From Corallium rubrum (Eukaryota > Cnidaria > Anthozoa > Scleralcyonacea > Coralliidae): a stretch of 64,000 nt of DNA. The notes beneath the pieces were generated by a model. The model did no database searches. It was not told the DNA's origin and was given only the letters and a program-made list of their open reading frames with translations. Position 1 is the stretch's first letter. Each line of letters starts with the position of its first letter. The position numbers and the translations under genes were made by a program. This document shows, piece by piece, positions 10,113 to 21,640 of the stretch. The stretch covers positions 6,538,041 through 6,602,040 of the forward strand of contig OZ036006.1 of NCBI GenBank assembly GCA_964035015.1, given 5' to 3'.

Positions 10113-13060
10113 TTATTGATTTCCAACTTTCTTCTCATCTTTACTCTTTAACAATTTCTCTTCTTCATCAATGTTTTTATGCCACCATGGACTACCGTCA
10201 ATGGAGAATGGATTCTCATCACTGGATCCACACACGTAATCGTAACTGTGATCATGTGACCTGCCTCGGACATTCACAGTGTAGTATATAGCAACGTAGA
10301 TAATAGTCATCAATAATGCACCTCCTAGTGTCACAGTGATTAGTATTATGTAGACGCTGGGAACTCGGACAGATGTATCATCAGAAATTGTGGTTGAGTA
10401 TCCAGGTTTTTGTGGTTGGTTGTCTTTTGAGGATAGTTGATCTGGATTGGAATTCTTATTTTTATGAGAACTTGTTCTGTTTTCTGCCTCTTGAGTTCTA
10501 GATATATTATGTAAATTAATGAGTAAATAAATGAATTGATCCAGAATGAATAGATGGATGGGTGGATGATTGGTTGGTTGGGTGGGTGGGTAGGTGGATG
10601 GTTGGGTGGGTATATGGAAGATTGGGTGATGGATGGGTGGGTGGGTGGCTGATTGGGTGGATGATTGGTTGCATGGGTGGGTAATTGGGTGGATGGATGG
10701 TTGGGTGGGTGGCTGCATGATTGGGTGGATGACTGGATGCGTGGGTGGTTGGTTGGGTGGATGGTTTGATGGGTGGATGGGTGGATGACTGGATGGTTGG
10801 GTGGGTGTATGTCTGATTAGGTGGATGGTTGGGTGGGTGGGTGTTTGTCTGATTAGGTGGATGACTGGATGGATGGGTGGATGATTGGGTGGGTGGGTGG
10901 ATGGTTGTGTGGATGGATGGTTCGGGTGAATAAGTTGGTGGGTAAGTGGGTGAATGAATAGATGGGTGGATGGTGAATGGATGAATAAATGAATGAATGA
11001 ATGAATGAATGAATGAATGAATGAGTAGATAGATGGCTGGCTGGCTGGCTGGCTGGCTGCATGAAATGGAATACATGTAAATGGCTGGATGGATGGATGG
11101 AACAGTAAGTGTACCTTTTAGCATGAATTCCTTCAATCACTGAGTGGCTCATATGAGTTAGTATAATATGGTCTTTCAGTTGTTTACTCTTGCTGCTCAT
11201 ATTTACAGATATTAAATGACCTTTTCCATCCACATTGGTTTTCATATACTTAACCTTGTTCAATCCAAGAATTCCATTTTTATTCCAATATGGATCAAAA
11301 GGAATTTTCTTGTGTGTTTTATTAGGTGATGAATCAAGCAACTTAGTTTTATGATCATCTCTAAGTTTCATTAATGAGGACTGTCTTGAAAAAGTTTTAG
11401 TATGCTGTCCTTTCTGCTTTGCTGCTTCTTTTGAGCTTCTTTTTGAACCATTTCTTCTATGAAGTTTGTTTTTATGATCTAATGTTAATTTTTTCCTTGT
11501 AGGGTATCCAGTTTTGGTTTCTTGTTTTGCCAATGGCCTAGTACTTGCATTCATTGTAGTATTTGCTCTAGCAACTGCAAAGGAATGTTAAAGATAAAAG
11601 ATTAAAATACAAAGTTAAAAGCTGCAAGATCAGGTCAGACTACTTTAAGTTTTAAAATAAAAGTAAAATAGGTCATAAATTAATTGACTACAGTTCATGA
11701 TGTAGTACAGCACAATAATTTTACTATATTGTAGATACTGTAATTGTAACATACAGTTACAGTATATGACTGTACAGTACTATATTCTAGGAGTTAGCTG
11801 GTTGCTAAAATTTCCAATTTAAGTAGCCAAAGCTTTCCCTTACAAGAATGTTCTATAGAATATCCAATAGAATATTCAATTAGAAATTGGGACAATTGTT
11901 CTATAGAATTTTTAATGGGATTAAATTCTATAGAATCCAATAGAATATTCCATAGGATATTCTATAGGATCTAATAGAACATTTAAGATATCCTACACCT
12001 AATATATCCTAACACATAAGATTAGATATCCTACAAAAATGAATACTGTATTCTATGGTATAATTTTTTTGTCTAATTAATTTGTGTAGTGAAAGTGCTA
12101 CACAAAATTGTGTGTAGAGGCCAAATGTTTGTGTAAGTTTTACACAGATATTATGGCACAGCTTAAAATTACAATCTTCAGTGATTTTGCATGGAAATGG
12201 CTGAATTAGATTGCTACAGTAACTTGCACATCCTCATCCAAATTGGTTATGAATTCAAGCTCCAAAAATTAGCACCTTGCATCATGAAGTGATTGTAAAA
12301 ATTTCAAAATGAAGCTACTTTTTTGCTGTGATGCATGAACTAATGCAGTAGATAATGAATTTTACCAAAATTGAGCAGTGACCATTCTATGTTCCAGGCC
12401 TCTGGTCATCTCTTGACAGGCCTGCTGTTGATTATTGATTATACAATTGATTAATCAGTTAAGCTGATTATCATAATTACTTGTAGATTAATATTAAAGT
12501 AGGATGTACCTGAATAACTTCTATTTTCAATGCTAAATGCTCTGTGTGCATTGTTTATCAAATTGCAAGAATTGCTGTTCAAATTAGGTTCATAATTCAA
12601 CAGTCCTGATGGTACTATTGATCTATCAATGCACCTGCCATTGCTAAAACATTTAGTTTTACTGCATGTTTCTAGTTCTTCTGTAAGTAAAGAGATGTAG
12701 GGACCAAGTTTTTTCTTTACATAGTTTTTGTAGCGGGTGCATATAGCTTTTGATGTTCGTTCATCATGATGATTACCCCATAATATCAACCCTGCACATC
12801 CAAGATCAGCTGCTTGCCCAATGGCATTTTCTAAATCATCCTGTAAAAATAATTAAATAATTAAGAATTTTTAAAAACAATTTTTGAAATATTTAAATAA
12901 AGTTATTAATCAATCAATCAATTAGTCAATCAATCACTCAATCAGTCAATCAATTAGTCAATCAATCACTCAATCAATCAATCAATTAATCAATCCATTA
13001 GTCAGTCAATCAATCAATTAGTCAACAATTAATCAATTAATCAATCAACAAGTCAATCAG

Positions 13061-13091
<31 letters not shown>

Positions 13092-16000
13092 GTCAATTAA
13101 TTAGTCAATCAACAAGCCAATCAATCAGTCAATCAATCAATCAATCAATAAGTCAATCAATAAATTAGTCAGTCAATTAGTCAATCAATCAATCAAATAG
13201 TCATCAACAAATCAATCAGTCAATCAATTAATCAATCAGTCTATCAATCATTCAATTAGTCAATCAATCAATGAATTAATCAGTCAATCAATCAATCAAT
13301 CAATAAGTCAATCAATTAGTCAATCAACCAGTCAATCAACCAATCAATCAGTCAATCAACAAGTCAATCAATAAGTCAATCAATTAGTCAATCAATTAAT
13401 CAGTCAATCAATTAGTCATCAATTAATCAACCAACAAATCAATCAATCAATCAATCAACAAGCCCTCAATCAATCAATCAGCAGGCCCTCAATCAATCAG
13501 TCAATCAATCAGTTAAACAATTAATCAATTAGTCAATTAATTAATTAGTCAATTAATTAATCAGTCAATCAATAAGTCAATCAATCAGGCAACAAAGCAA
13601 TCAGTCAATCAATTAATCATCAATCAATTGATTACAGATCAGCCAATCAATTAATTAATCAATCAATCGATGACAAATCAATCTTGACTTCTAATGCCTT
13701 ATTTGCCCGTGGGTTGTAAATTAATAAACCGTCAACACCCTTACCTCATTTAACATTTTAAACTCACGTGATCTTGTTAAATACAGTGGTCTTAAGTAAG
13801 GAAACACAGGAAGATTATGTTTTGCCTTTTTATGAGCTGCGTGCAAAGACACACGAAATGCCTCTGAAAGTCTTTCTGCAACAAATTTGCGGTTTTGAAC
13901 ATGTTCTTCCATGAGATAGATTGATGGAAATAAAGCTGTGCTGCTTTCAAACAGCCATTGAACGTCATCATTCCATTGTTTATTCTGCAAGAAAAATATA
14001 TATCACAAAGTTTCTCAATACCTTTGAATTTATACAGTCGTTTGCACCAAAGTGGAAACACCGCCCGTCAACACATATTCAAAAGTTAACCGTTTTGAAA
14101 TTGACCCTGTGGGATTGGCAAGACTTGATTAGCTGAGGGCACAAACATGTACAGGGTTCGTACGCCCCCTGGAAATCCTGGAAAGTCCTTAATTTTTTTT
14201 ATCTTCCTGGAAACCCCTGGAAAAGTCCTGGAATTTCGAACTGACCCCTGGAAAACCCTGGAAAACTGAACTAAAATCTCACCACTTTCAAAATAACCCG
14301 TGTTTACGTGTATTTCTTGTGTTGAAGATCTATTAAAAATCACTAACTTTCTGTTGATTACGATTTAACAAAGCTTTTCTATATGCATCTTCTCTGTGAG
14401 TCATGCGTTTATAATTGTTGGCATTATTCTGATTTCAAATACCCCTGGAAAACCCCTGGAAAAAGGCGGAAAAAAGCCCTGGAAAGTCCTGGATTTTCAA
14501 AATTATCAAGGTGTACGAACCCTGCATGTAACCTTTCGAAGGGTAACTTAAAGTGTATATGAAACGAAAATTAAGTTTGTCTTATTTGAAAGAACTCTTA
14601 AAATAATGAGGAATATCAATTTACAGCTTTTTCATATGTTACTTAGTTCTTGAGATATTTAGACTTATGTGATATTCAAATGAGATAACTTATGGTTCGT
14701 TTTTTCACTAATTAACATATTCGAAAATCGCGAATATTTTTAAGATTATTGAACAAAATCACTTGAAACTTTGCATATTGCTACAGTTCATGCAACTAAA
14801 CATGAAAGACAAGTTTCAAGTGATTTTGATCAATAATCTTAAAATTATTCACGATTTTCGAATATGTTAATTAGAAAAAAATGAACCATAAGTTATCTCA
14901 TTTGCATATCACATAAGTCTAAATATCTCAAGAACTAAGTAAAATATGAAAAAGCTGTAAATTGATATTCCCCATTATTTTAAGAGTTCTTTCAAATAAG
15001 ACAAACTTAATTTTCGTTTCATATACACTTTAATATGTTTGACGTTGACATTAGAACATGTTTACATTAGAACATTTTTTGACGGGTTTTTGCTTTGGTG
15101 CTAAGGTCTGTATTGATATGAGAAAGGAAATCAGGACATTTCATTTTGCCGACATGTCCGTATCAGAGGACGGCAAATTTCTGCCGAGCTCAACAATCTA
15201 GTTCTTCTGCGAAGAACAAAGATGCTGGTTTTAAAATTTTTAAAATTTGCTGGTAACTTATTTTTGCTGACCGTGCAGTATTTTTAACAACTTTATTGGG
15301 TATTAGCAAAAGTAAATACTACAATAATAAAACTAAGTTATAAGATAAAGAAAATGTTATAAGAAAATGAGAAAAATTGTGTACCCAATAGGGAACCCAT
15401 GCGAGGCACCCCCCCTAAAAAAACAATCAACAAAAAGAAACTACAAAGAAAGAAGATGAAACAACAACAACAACAACAAACAAACAACAACAACAAAAAG
15501 AAAAAAAAAGAAGCAAACTAACGCTGCGACGCGCTGGACGAACCTCCGACCCAGATGCACACCAAGAAAAAGAGGGATCGCCAAATTGATCACTAGGCTT
15601 GTTTTCATATTCTTCTTCCGATTCCCCCCATTTCTTGACAATGCATCTAAGCCAGAAACCGGTCCGACAAATCACAGCACGCGAAACGCTACTCAAGGTT
15701 TTGCCCTGTGGCATGAACAGTCCTGTGCAAGTGTCCATGTGCACAGCATGTCTGTATCAAAGGTAGTTAACAAGGTTTGGTATCTTTGTTTGAGGAAAGT
15801 TTTGAATGTAGAGATACTATCAAGACTGGACGAGGGAGCTGATTTGCAAGAAAATGTCAAAGCTTACCTCTTTTGTGCACGTGTAGCCTGTTGTGATGTT
15901 ACCATGGCATCCTGGGAAACCATAAAAGCCCCATAATGCTCTAGGTCTTAACTTCCTGGCGAGTTTAATAGTGCTTTCCATTATCTCTCTAGCTGCATTT

Positions 16001-17286
16001 TCAAATCTCCTCTTTGCTTCAGAAGCAATTGCATCTTTTTTCTTCAAGACATTTTCCTTTTCAACAAGCTCGATAGATTTAGTTTGATAAATTCTTTTCT
16101 TTCCAAAGTTTGTGTCCCACAATGGTCGCCATCCCTCCCAGTCAATCACAGATACACCATTGAAATCTGGATCAGGGATTTTGGCTATTATATGCTTAGT
16201 TGCTTTGGACAAATGTCTTGTTATATTTGTCAGCTATAGAGAAAGAAATATAAAAACACAGCTATATGTGGATATGAACAAAGTGAAAAGATGGTGAACT
16301 ACCAAGATTGGTTTTGATAACGAAAGTGGAGTGGTGTGTAGGCAGTGTTTTAGATAGAGCAAAGTGAAAAGATGGTAAACTGTTGAGAATAGTTTTGATA
16401 ACGAAATACTGACGTTTCAAGCAGAGCCCTTCATCAGAGTAAAAAGTAGAGTGTTGTGTAGGCAGTATTTTAGATAGAGCAAAGTGAAAAGATGGTAAAC
16501 TGTTGAGAATAGTTTTGATAACGAAATACTGACGTTTCAAGCAGAGCCCTTCATCAGAGTAAAAAACTAGAGTGCTCGGTTGCTGGGTAGGCAGTGTTTT
16601 AGATAGAGCAAAGTGAAAAGATAGTAAACTGCTGAGAATAGTTTTAATAACGAAATACTGCATGACGTTTCAAGCAGAGCCCTTCATCAGAGTAAAAACT
16701 AGAGTGCTGTGTAGGCAGTGTTTTAGATAGAGCAAAGTTTCAAGTGGAGCTCTTCATCAGAGTAAACTGTGATGTATAATCACTGCTTAGTACTGTAATT
16801 ACGTTTACACGGTATCGTTTCGCCGTGTGGAACAGGTGGAGCCGTACTAATTCGAGACCGTGTAAACGGTGTCTGAACGTGAAATCTCCTGGTTTATATA
16901 TATACCTGTGGCAGTCCGCCATTGTAGGTCCAATTCACATTCTCCTTGTAAAAATACGGGTAGAGGCCAAGCTGTGCATTGTAAAAAACCGTTACAACTT
17001 CGCCATCCCATGTCTGGTTTGTATTTGTTAATATACCAAACCTTTCCAGGTCGATATTGACACTAAAATTAACACGACAGCCTTCTGTTGGCGAATTCCA
17101 TAACACCACAAACGGTTTACGAAACAAAGATGACCCCGTTTCACAACGACAGAACGCTGAATCAAGATCCAATGATTCAACTTGATAGACGAGGATACAT
17201 GCTATGAAAATATATATCACCGCTTTCTTCTTTGATGTAGCTCTTTGTGACTCTGTCCACAGTAGAGGCTGATCATTTCGTGACAT
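10113..17286 (-). CDS. Hyaluronidase-family (GH56) enzyme with C-terminal membrane anchor
   Basis: Six coding exons on the minus strand: 17286-16906, 16233-15868, 13984-13745, 12840-12510, 11574-11115 and 10497-10113. All have GT-AG borders and matching phases, giving 720 residues. A hydrophobic segment near residues 22-35 is a signal peptide or anchor. The GH56 hallmarks follow: GLYPYF and NGGLPQ, then [15 protein letters not shown] with the catalytic Asp158/Glu160 pair, [26 protein letters not shown] and [10 protein letters not shown]. An EGF-like Cys cluster ([12 protein letters not shown], 389-400) follows as in the family. Unlike GPI-anchored relatives, it continues with a long Lys/Ser-rich stretch (about 450-600), one membrane segment (about 640-669) and a 50-residue acidic cytoplasmic tail. 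The family cuts hyaluronan or chondroitin; which one is used here cannot be read. The introns are full of repeats. Confidence 0.92.
10520..11095. repeat. Tetranucleotide-type repeat block in the last hyaluronidase intron
   Basis: Degenerate GGATGGGT/GGTTGGGT repeats are followed by a pure (GAAT)n run near 10980-11025 and (GGCT)n near 11038-11060. The block produces long artificial Thr/His/Pro/Ile reading frames on the minus strand. It fills nearly all of the 617-bp intron. Confidence 0.9.
11800..12060. repeat. Degenerate AT-rich TTCTATAGAA repeat in hyaluronidase intron 4
   Basis: Many overlapping copies of the self-complementary motif TTCTATAGAA and AATAGAATATTC are clustered here. The rest of the intron (11575-12509) shows nothing recognisable. 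Confidence 0.5.
12890..13680. repeat. (TCAA)n-type repeat block in hyaluronidase intron 3
   Basis: About 790 bp of TCAATCAATCAG/TTAGTCAATCAA variants occupy almost the whole intron between exons 3 and 4. Confidence 0.95.
14152..14524. mobile_element. hAT-like MITE with CAGGGTTCGTAC ends
   Basis: The ends CAGGGTTCGTACGCC and GGTGTACGAACCCTG are inverted copies, and CATGTA is repeated on both sides (14146-14151 and 14525-14530). The inside is made of repeated CCTGGAAA motifs on both arms. It is non-coding and lies in hyaluronidase intron 2. Confidence 0.65.
14552..15029. mobile_element. TTAA-flanked foldback element (AGTGTATATGAAACG family)
   Basis: The two halves are near-perfect complements over more than 200 bp each (left end AGTGTATATGAAACGAAAAT). 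TTAA lies immediately outside both ends (14548-14551 and 15030-15033). TTAA targets fit the piggyBac/Kolobok groups; no coding sequence is present. Relatives lie at 29755 and 51938. Confidence 0.75.
15034..15867. other. Remainder of hyaluronidase intron 2
   Basis: Mostly unremarkable sequence with a (CAA)n-rich purine stretch near 15420-15515. No exon-like signal is seen. Confidence 0.5.
16262..16760 (-). repeat. 120-bp tandem repeat with hammerhead-like core (family A), intron 1 of hyaluronidase
   Basis: About four head-to-tail units carry, on the minus strand, CTGATGA, a short GGGC...GCTT hairpin, then GAAACGTCAGTATTTCG, TTTACCATCTTTTCACTTTG and ACTGCCTACACAACACTC. CTGATGA followed by a short stem and GAAAC is the conserved core of hammerhead ribozymes. 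Minimal forms are known in the flanking repeats of Penelope-like elements across animals. Further copies are at 24690, 28960, 35945 and 60650. Confidence 0.75.
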
Positions 17287-17289
17287 TTT

Positions 17290-17597
17290 TCTCTATTCTA
17301 TCCTTCATTTTATTTTATATATATTTTGAGGAGTATGTTCCTAATTTTAAAATAAGAAATTTGATTTAGAACTGGTGACTGGAGGTCAAGCTGACCCAAG
17401 GAAAGGATGATCTTATTTTTAAAGTTCACTCATGCAAGAACTTGTTGATAAATATTTTAAAACAATTTTGCCATGGTCACCGGTCTGGATAGAATATAAC
17501 CTGATGGAGTCCGTCATTAGATTAAATAAATATAGTATTTTTATTGCTATAGACTAAAGTCTGAACTAATCTTGTCTATACCAGATAACCCTATCAG
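17290..17597. other. Upstream flank of the hyaluronidase gene
   Basis: AT-rich sequence just upstream of the start codon (17286, minus strand). It should contain the promoter, but I see no clear core motif. Confidence 0.4.
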
Positions 17598-17598
17598 T

Positions 17599-17696
<98 letters not shown>
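17598..17696. repeat. (TA)n microsatellite
   Basis: An almost pure TA run of about 95 bp with two TG interruptions. Confidence 0.95.
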
Positions 17697-18600
17697 AACT
17701 GTTCTCTCTAGAGGTCCAGTAAGAAGCATCCCTCGTTGATTCAGTGCTACTACAGGAGGAAACCAGAGTAAACTAAACTAACTTCATTTATACGGGATAA
17801 CTCTATCAGTCATATCTAAACTGTTCTTCCTAGAGGTCCAGTAAGAACCATCCCTCGTTGATCCAGTGTTACGACAGGAGGAAACTGGAGTAAACTAAAC
17901 TAAGCTAACTTTATTTATACCGGATAATCCTATCAGTTATATCTAAACTGTTCTCTCTAGAGGTCCAGTAAGGACCATCCCTCACTGATCCAGTGTTACT
18001 ACAGAAGGAAACCAGAGTAAACTAAACTAACTTTATTTTTACTGGACAAGTCTATCAGTCATATCTAAACTGTTCTCTCTAGAGGTCCAATAAGAACCAT
18101 CCCTCATTGATCCAGTGTTACTACAGAAGGAAACTGGAGTAAACTAAACTAACTTTATTTATTCTGGATAACCCTATCAGTCATATCTAAACTGTTCTCT
18201 CTAGAGGTCCAATAAGAACCATCCCTCATTGATCCAGTGTTACTACAGAAGGAAACTGGAGTAAACTAAACTAACTTTATTTATACTGGATAACCCTATC
18301 AGTCATATCTAAACTGTTCTCTCTAGAGGTCCAATAAGAACCATCCCTCATTGATCCAGTGTTACTACAGAAGGAAACTGGAGTAAACTAAACTAACTTT
18401 ATTTATTCTGGATAACTCTATCAGTCATATCTTAACTGTTCTTCCTAGAGGTCCAGTAAGGACCATCCCTCACTGATTCAGTGTTAATACAGGAGGAAAC
18501 TGGAGTATACCCGGAGAAACTTGTGGTGTTTGGTATAGAGTCAAACTGGAAGCACTCTTGTCATTGCAGCCAAACACGATGTGAAATTTCAATGTGACAA
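17697..18600. repeat. Satellite of about 121 bp, seven units with a distinct tail (cluster 1)
   Basis: The unit contains CTGTTCTCTCTAGAGGTCCA, CCATCCCTCATTGATCCAGT, ACTACAGGAGGAAAC and TATCAGTCATATCTAAA. The last unit runs into a unique tail (18505-18600: ACCCGGAGAAACTTGTGGTG, then AAACTGGAAGCACTCTTGTC). The same unit and tail recur at 20940-21640, so the pair looks like two copies of one larger repeated element. Confidence 0.9.
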
Positions 18601-18960
18601 CTGCATCGCTGAGAAATCGAACTCGGATGCGGGTAGCGACACGGTGTCTGCAAACTCACCCAAAGTTTAAGTATGTGATGAGATAAAGTTATCACTGATT
18701 GTAAACTGATGAACAATCGTAGGTTAATTGTATTTGATCTCTATATACAGTATTTATAATCGTAGTTTTAATATTCTCAGTTTATTTTATATGATCAGAC
18801 AGTGATGATCGATAGTTGAGTGATAATCAATCGTGGACAGTGATGATTTACAGTATCGAAATGACCGATCTTAAGTCATAAAAATTCCACATGTCATGTT
18901 CCAAAATCACATGTGAACCACATGTGGTTCGCATGTGGTTTTGTTCTTTCAACTTTTATT
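18601..18960. other. Spacer without recognised gene
   Basis: AT-rich sequence with overlapping copies of the palindrome-like CACATGTGGTT near 18900-18950. No coding signal is seen. Confidence 0.45.
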
Positions 18961-19445
18961 TGGACCAAGAGAGAGAGAGAGAAAAAAAAGTATAAAATTA
19001 CAAGTCCAAATTCGGCGAGCACGAACGAGAAAAGTCCATGCATGCAAGGTGCTCACCGTAAAATTAAAATTAAATAAAAAGTAATGATATATACATAGAT
19101 CTATCGAAGATTAAGTTGGACTAGACATGACAGGAACAATTCCTGCATATGGAATAGGAACAAGGCGAATCTGGGTCAAAGGTAGTGTTCATGAGTTCAG
19201 TATAAGTTAGGCGTAGATAGGACTTAAACCTAGTTAAAGAAGAAAATATATCAGATGGTGCATGCTTAAGTAAATTGTTCCAGGGTTTAACTATTCTATT
19301 AAAGTAAGATCCTTGAAAGGTACTAGTTTTACATTGTGGGGTTTTAAGAAGTGAGGACGAGCCAGATCGGGTGTTACAATTATGTACAGGATTAAAATAG
19401 TCGAACGTTTAGATCTATAAGTTTATATTTACATTTGTAGTAAAA
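18960..19445 (-). mobile_element. LINE 3' end (reverse transcriptase C-terminal tail)
   Basis: On the minus strand a frame ending at the TAG at 19121-19123 reads TFQGSYFNRIVKPWNNL, FSSLTRFKSYLRL, then a Cys-rich end YSICRNCSCHV. This matches the C-terminus of CR1/L2/Rex-like LINE polyproteins. The region below 19121 would be its 3' untranslated sequence, ending in a GA/A-rich tract near 18970. It is related to, but not the same copy type as, the + strand fragment at 57425. Confidence 0.75.
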
Positions 19446-19935
19446 GATCAAGTCAAACATGACATGTGGAATATTTATAAGGGGTATATTAGAATACTGC
19501 CGTGTGGTAATAATGTAGACTTTACTTTCATTCAGTGGCGTAACGCTCATTAGGTAGGGTTAGGGCGAGAACTAAGGACCCCCGACAGTTGGGGGCCCCG
19601 AGGGCCCCCCCCCCCCCGCCGCAGCCTCGCCCCCGCTAAAATTAGAATACGGTATTATAACAACTAAACATAAAAAATGCAGGTTAACATTTAACAGCAA
19701 GATTAAATTTATGGAGAGCTAAAAAATTTGGCCTACATGACTCCATCGAGGATGGCAGCTGAGTTCTTTTATTACATGAAGTTCTTTACCTTTCAATTGA
19801 TGAATGCAAAACGAAATACACTGTAGTTTACTTTGGTTTCTTGATATATATATATATATATATATATTATATAAAGTAAAAAGACTATATAAGTAATAAA
19901 TCTTCTCTTCATCTAAAAACACATGTATCAAGTAA
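19446..19935. other. Spacer with C-tract and short TA run
   Basis: A GGGGCCCC/C-tract block lies at 19570-19640 and a (TA)n run at 19844-19870. No gene is seen. Confidence 0.5.
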
Positions 19936-20359
19936 TTCGAGTGTAGAATATATACATTTTAAGACCAAACCGGGACCAGTTGCGAAAAATGCAACCGGCA
20001 GGAATTGAACCCACGACCTTGCGATTCTAGTGCAATGCTCTGACCACTGAGCCACGGAGGCCGTTGCCGAGAGCTTGATCGCGAGTTCTGTATACATTAA
20101 GGTGGTAATGCCAGAGGAGAATTGGGTATATTATAAGTAATATTGGGCATTTCACTCGATTACATAGCATGTTCTTGGGATTTTAGGTGAAGGAAAATTC
20201 GAGTGTAGAATATATACATTTTAAGACCAAACCGGGACCAGTTGCGAAAAATGCAACTACACAGGCCTTCCGGCAGGAATTGAACCCACGATTTTCCTTC
20301 ACCTAAAATCCCAAGAACATGCTATGTAATCGAGTGAAATGCCCAATATTACTTATAAT
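19936..20359 (-). mobile_element. tRNA-derived SINE copy with inverted duplication
   Basis: On the minus strand 20061-19997 is tRNA-like: GCCTCCGTGGCTCAGTGG (A box) and GTGGGTTCAATTCCTGCC (B box). The SINE body follows (TTTCGCAACTGGTCCCGGTT, then TTAAAATGTATATATTCTAC). The body is present twice in direct order (19936-19997 and 20199-20260). Around the second copy, 68-bp segments at about 20131-20198 and 20292-20359 are perfect inverted copies. This layout suggests template switching or a fold-back event at a SINE. Confidence 0.65.
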
Positions 20360-20939
20360 GTATCAAGTAATACAGCTTTCAAACCATGTCAGTTAAATCA
20401 TGACAACACCGTCTTCCTCCGTTACGCTACTGCTTTCATTACATCAATTATTATTATGAGGCTATCCCCGCTTTTGCTCCACTTTATTTGGACTACTGGA
20501 TGACCTTATATGACTTATCCTTTGCCGTCCTATCAAGGTGGGAGGTAAATTTATTTTATTTTAACCCAAACACCCGCTTCTTAATGTAAATAACTTCCTT
20601 TGGTGGTCAATCTGTCATCCAGGAATGCAATCATGTCATTCAAGTGCTCTTGAGCTCCGCGCCTTGTCGTCCTTGGTGCTAGACGGGGGCGTTTGTTGAT
20701 CTTAGACATAAACAACTAACGCCTTTCAGAGACGAGGGTGGAGACCAGATCTTCGAACTATTTATACCCCGAAAACTTTAAGGGCATGTATCATTGGTCC
20801 AATATTACAGCAGTATTAAAAGTTGTTCCAAGCCTGTTGTGAGTGCATTTTGTTGACAAACAGAGCTTTTACCTGTGTTTAGCAGCTCTCCTTCAAATGA
20901 TTCTCCAAAATAGAGAACCAACTAGCTCCATTTCTTGTC
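20360..20939. other. Spacer without supported gene
   Basis: No exon pair or repeat family is recognisable. A 42-codon minus-strand frame (20709-20581) is open but has no other support. Confidence 0.45.
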
Positions 20940-21640
20940 TTACTAAATAAACTAACTTTATATTTATACTGGATAACCCCATCAGTCATATCTAAACTGA
21001 TCTCTCTAGAGGTCCAGTAAGGACCATCCCTCATTGATCCAGTGTTACTACAGGAGGAAACCGGAGTAAACTAAACTAACTTGATTTATACTGGATAACT
21101 CTATCAGTCATAGCTAAACAGTTCTCTCTAGAGGTCCAGTAACGGCCATTCCTCATTGGTCCAGTGTTACTACAGGAGGAAACCAGAGTAAACTAAACTA
21201 ACTTGATTTATACTGGATAACTCTATCAGTCATATCTAAACTGTTCTCTCTAGAGGTCCAGTAAGGGCCATCCCTCATTGATCCAGTGTTACTACAGGAG
21301 GAAACCAGAGTAAACTAAACTAACTTGATTTATACTGGATAACTCTATCAGTCATATCTAAACTGTTCTCTCTAGAGGTCCAGTAAGGACCATTCCTCAT
21401 TGATCCAGTGTTAATACTACAGGAGGAAACCAGAATAAACTAAACCAACTTTATTTATACTGGATAACTCTATCAGTCATATCTAAACTGTTCTCTCTAG
21501 AGGTCCAGTAAGGGTCATCCCTCATTGATCCAGTGTTACTACAGGAGGAAACCGGAGTACCCGGAGGAAACTGTGGTGTTTGGTAGAGTCAAACTGGAAG
21601 CACTCTTCTCACATGCGACCAAGGTGAAATTTTAATCAGA
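20940..21640. repeat. Satellite of about 121 bp, five units plus tail (cluster 2)
   Basis: Same unit and same orientation as 17697-18600, again ending in the tail ACCCGGAGGAAACTGTGGTG and AAACTGGAAGCACTCTTCTC. One unit has a small TTAATACTAC length variant near 21410. Confidence 0.9.

Noticed and set aside
10516-11136. Thr/His/Pro-rich minus-strand frame that could extend the hyaluronidase
   Set aside because: It is the intronic GGATGGGT repeat. The exon 5 donor and exon 6 acceptor join cleanly in phase without it.
15427-15744. Minus-strand frame with a hydrophobic Val/Phe end
   Set aside because: The hydrophobic part is the complement of a (CAA)n run in an intron.
20581-20709. 42-codon minus-strand frame (MSKINKRPRLAPRTTRRGAQ...)
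   Set aside because: No homology, splice context or repeat support; short enough to occur by chance.
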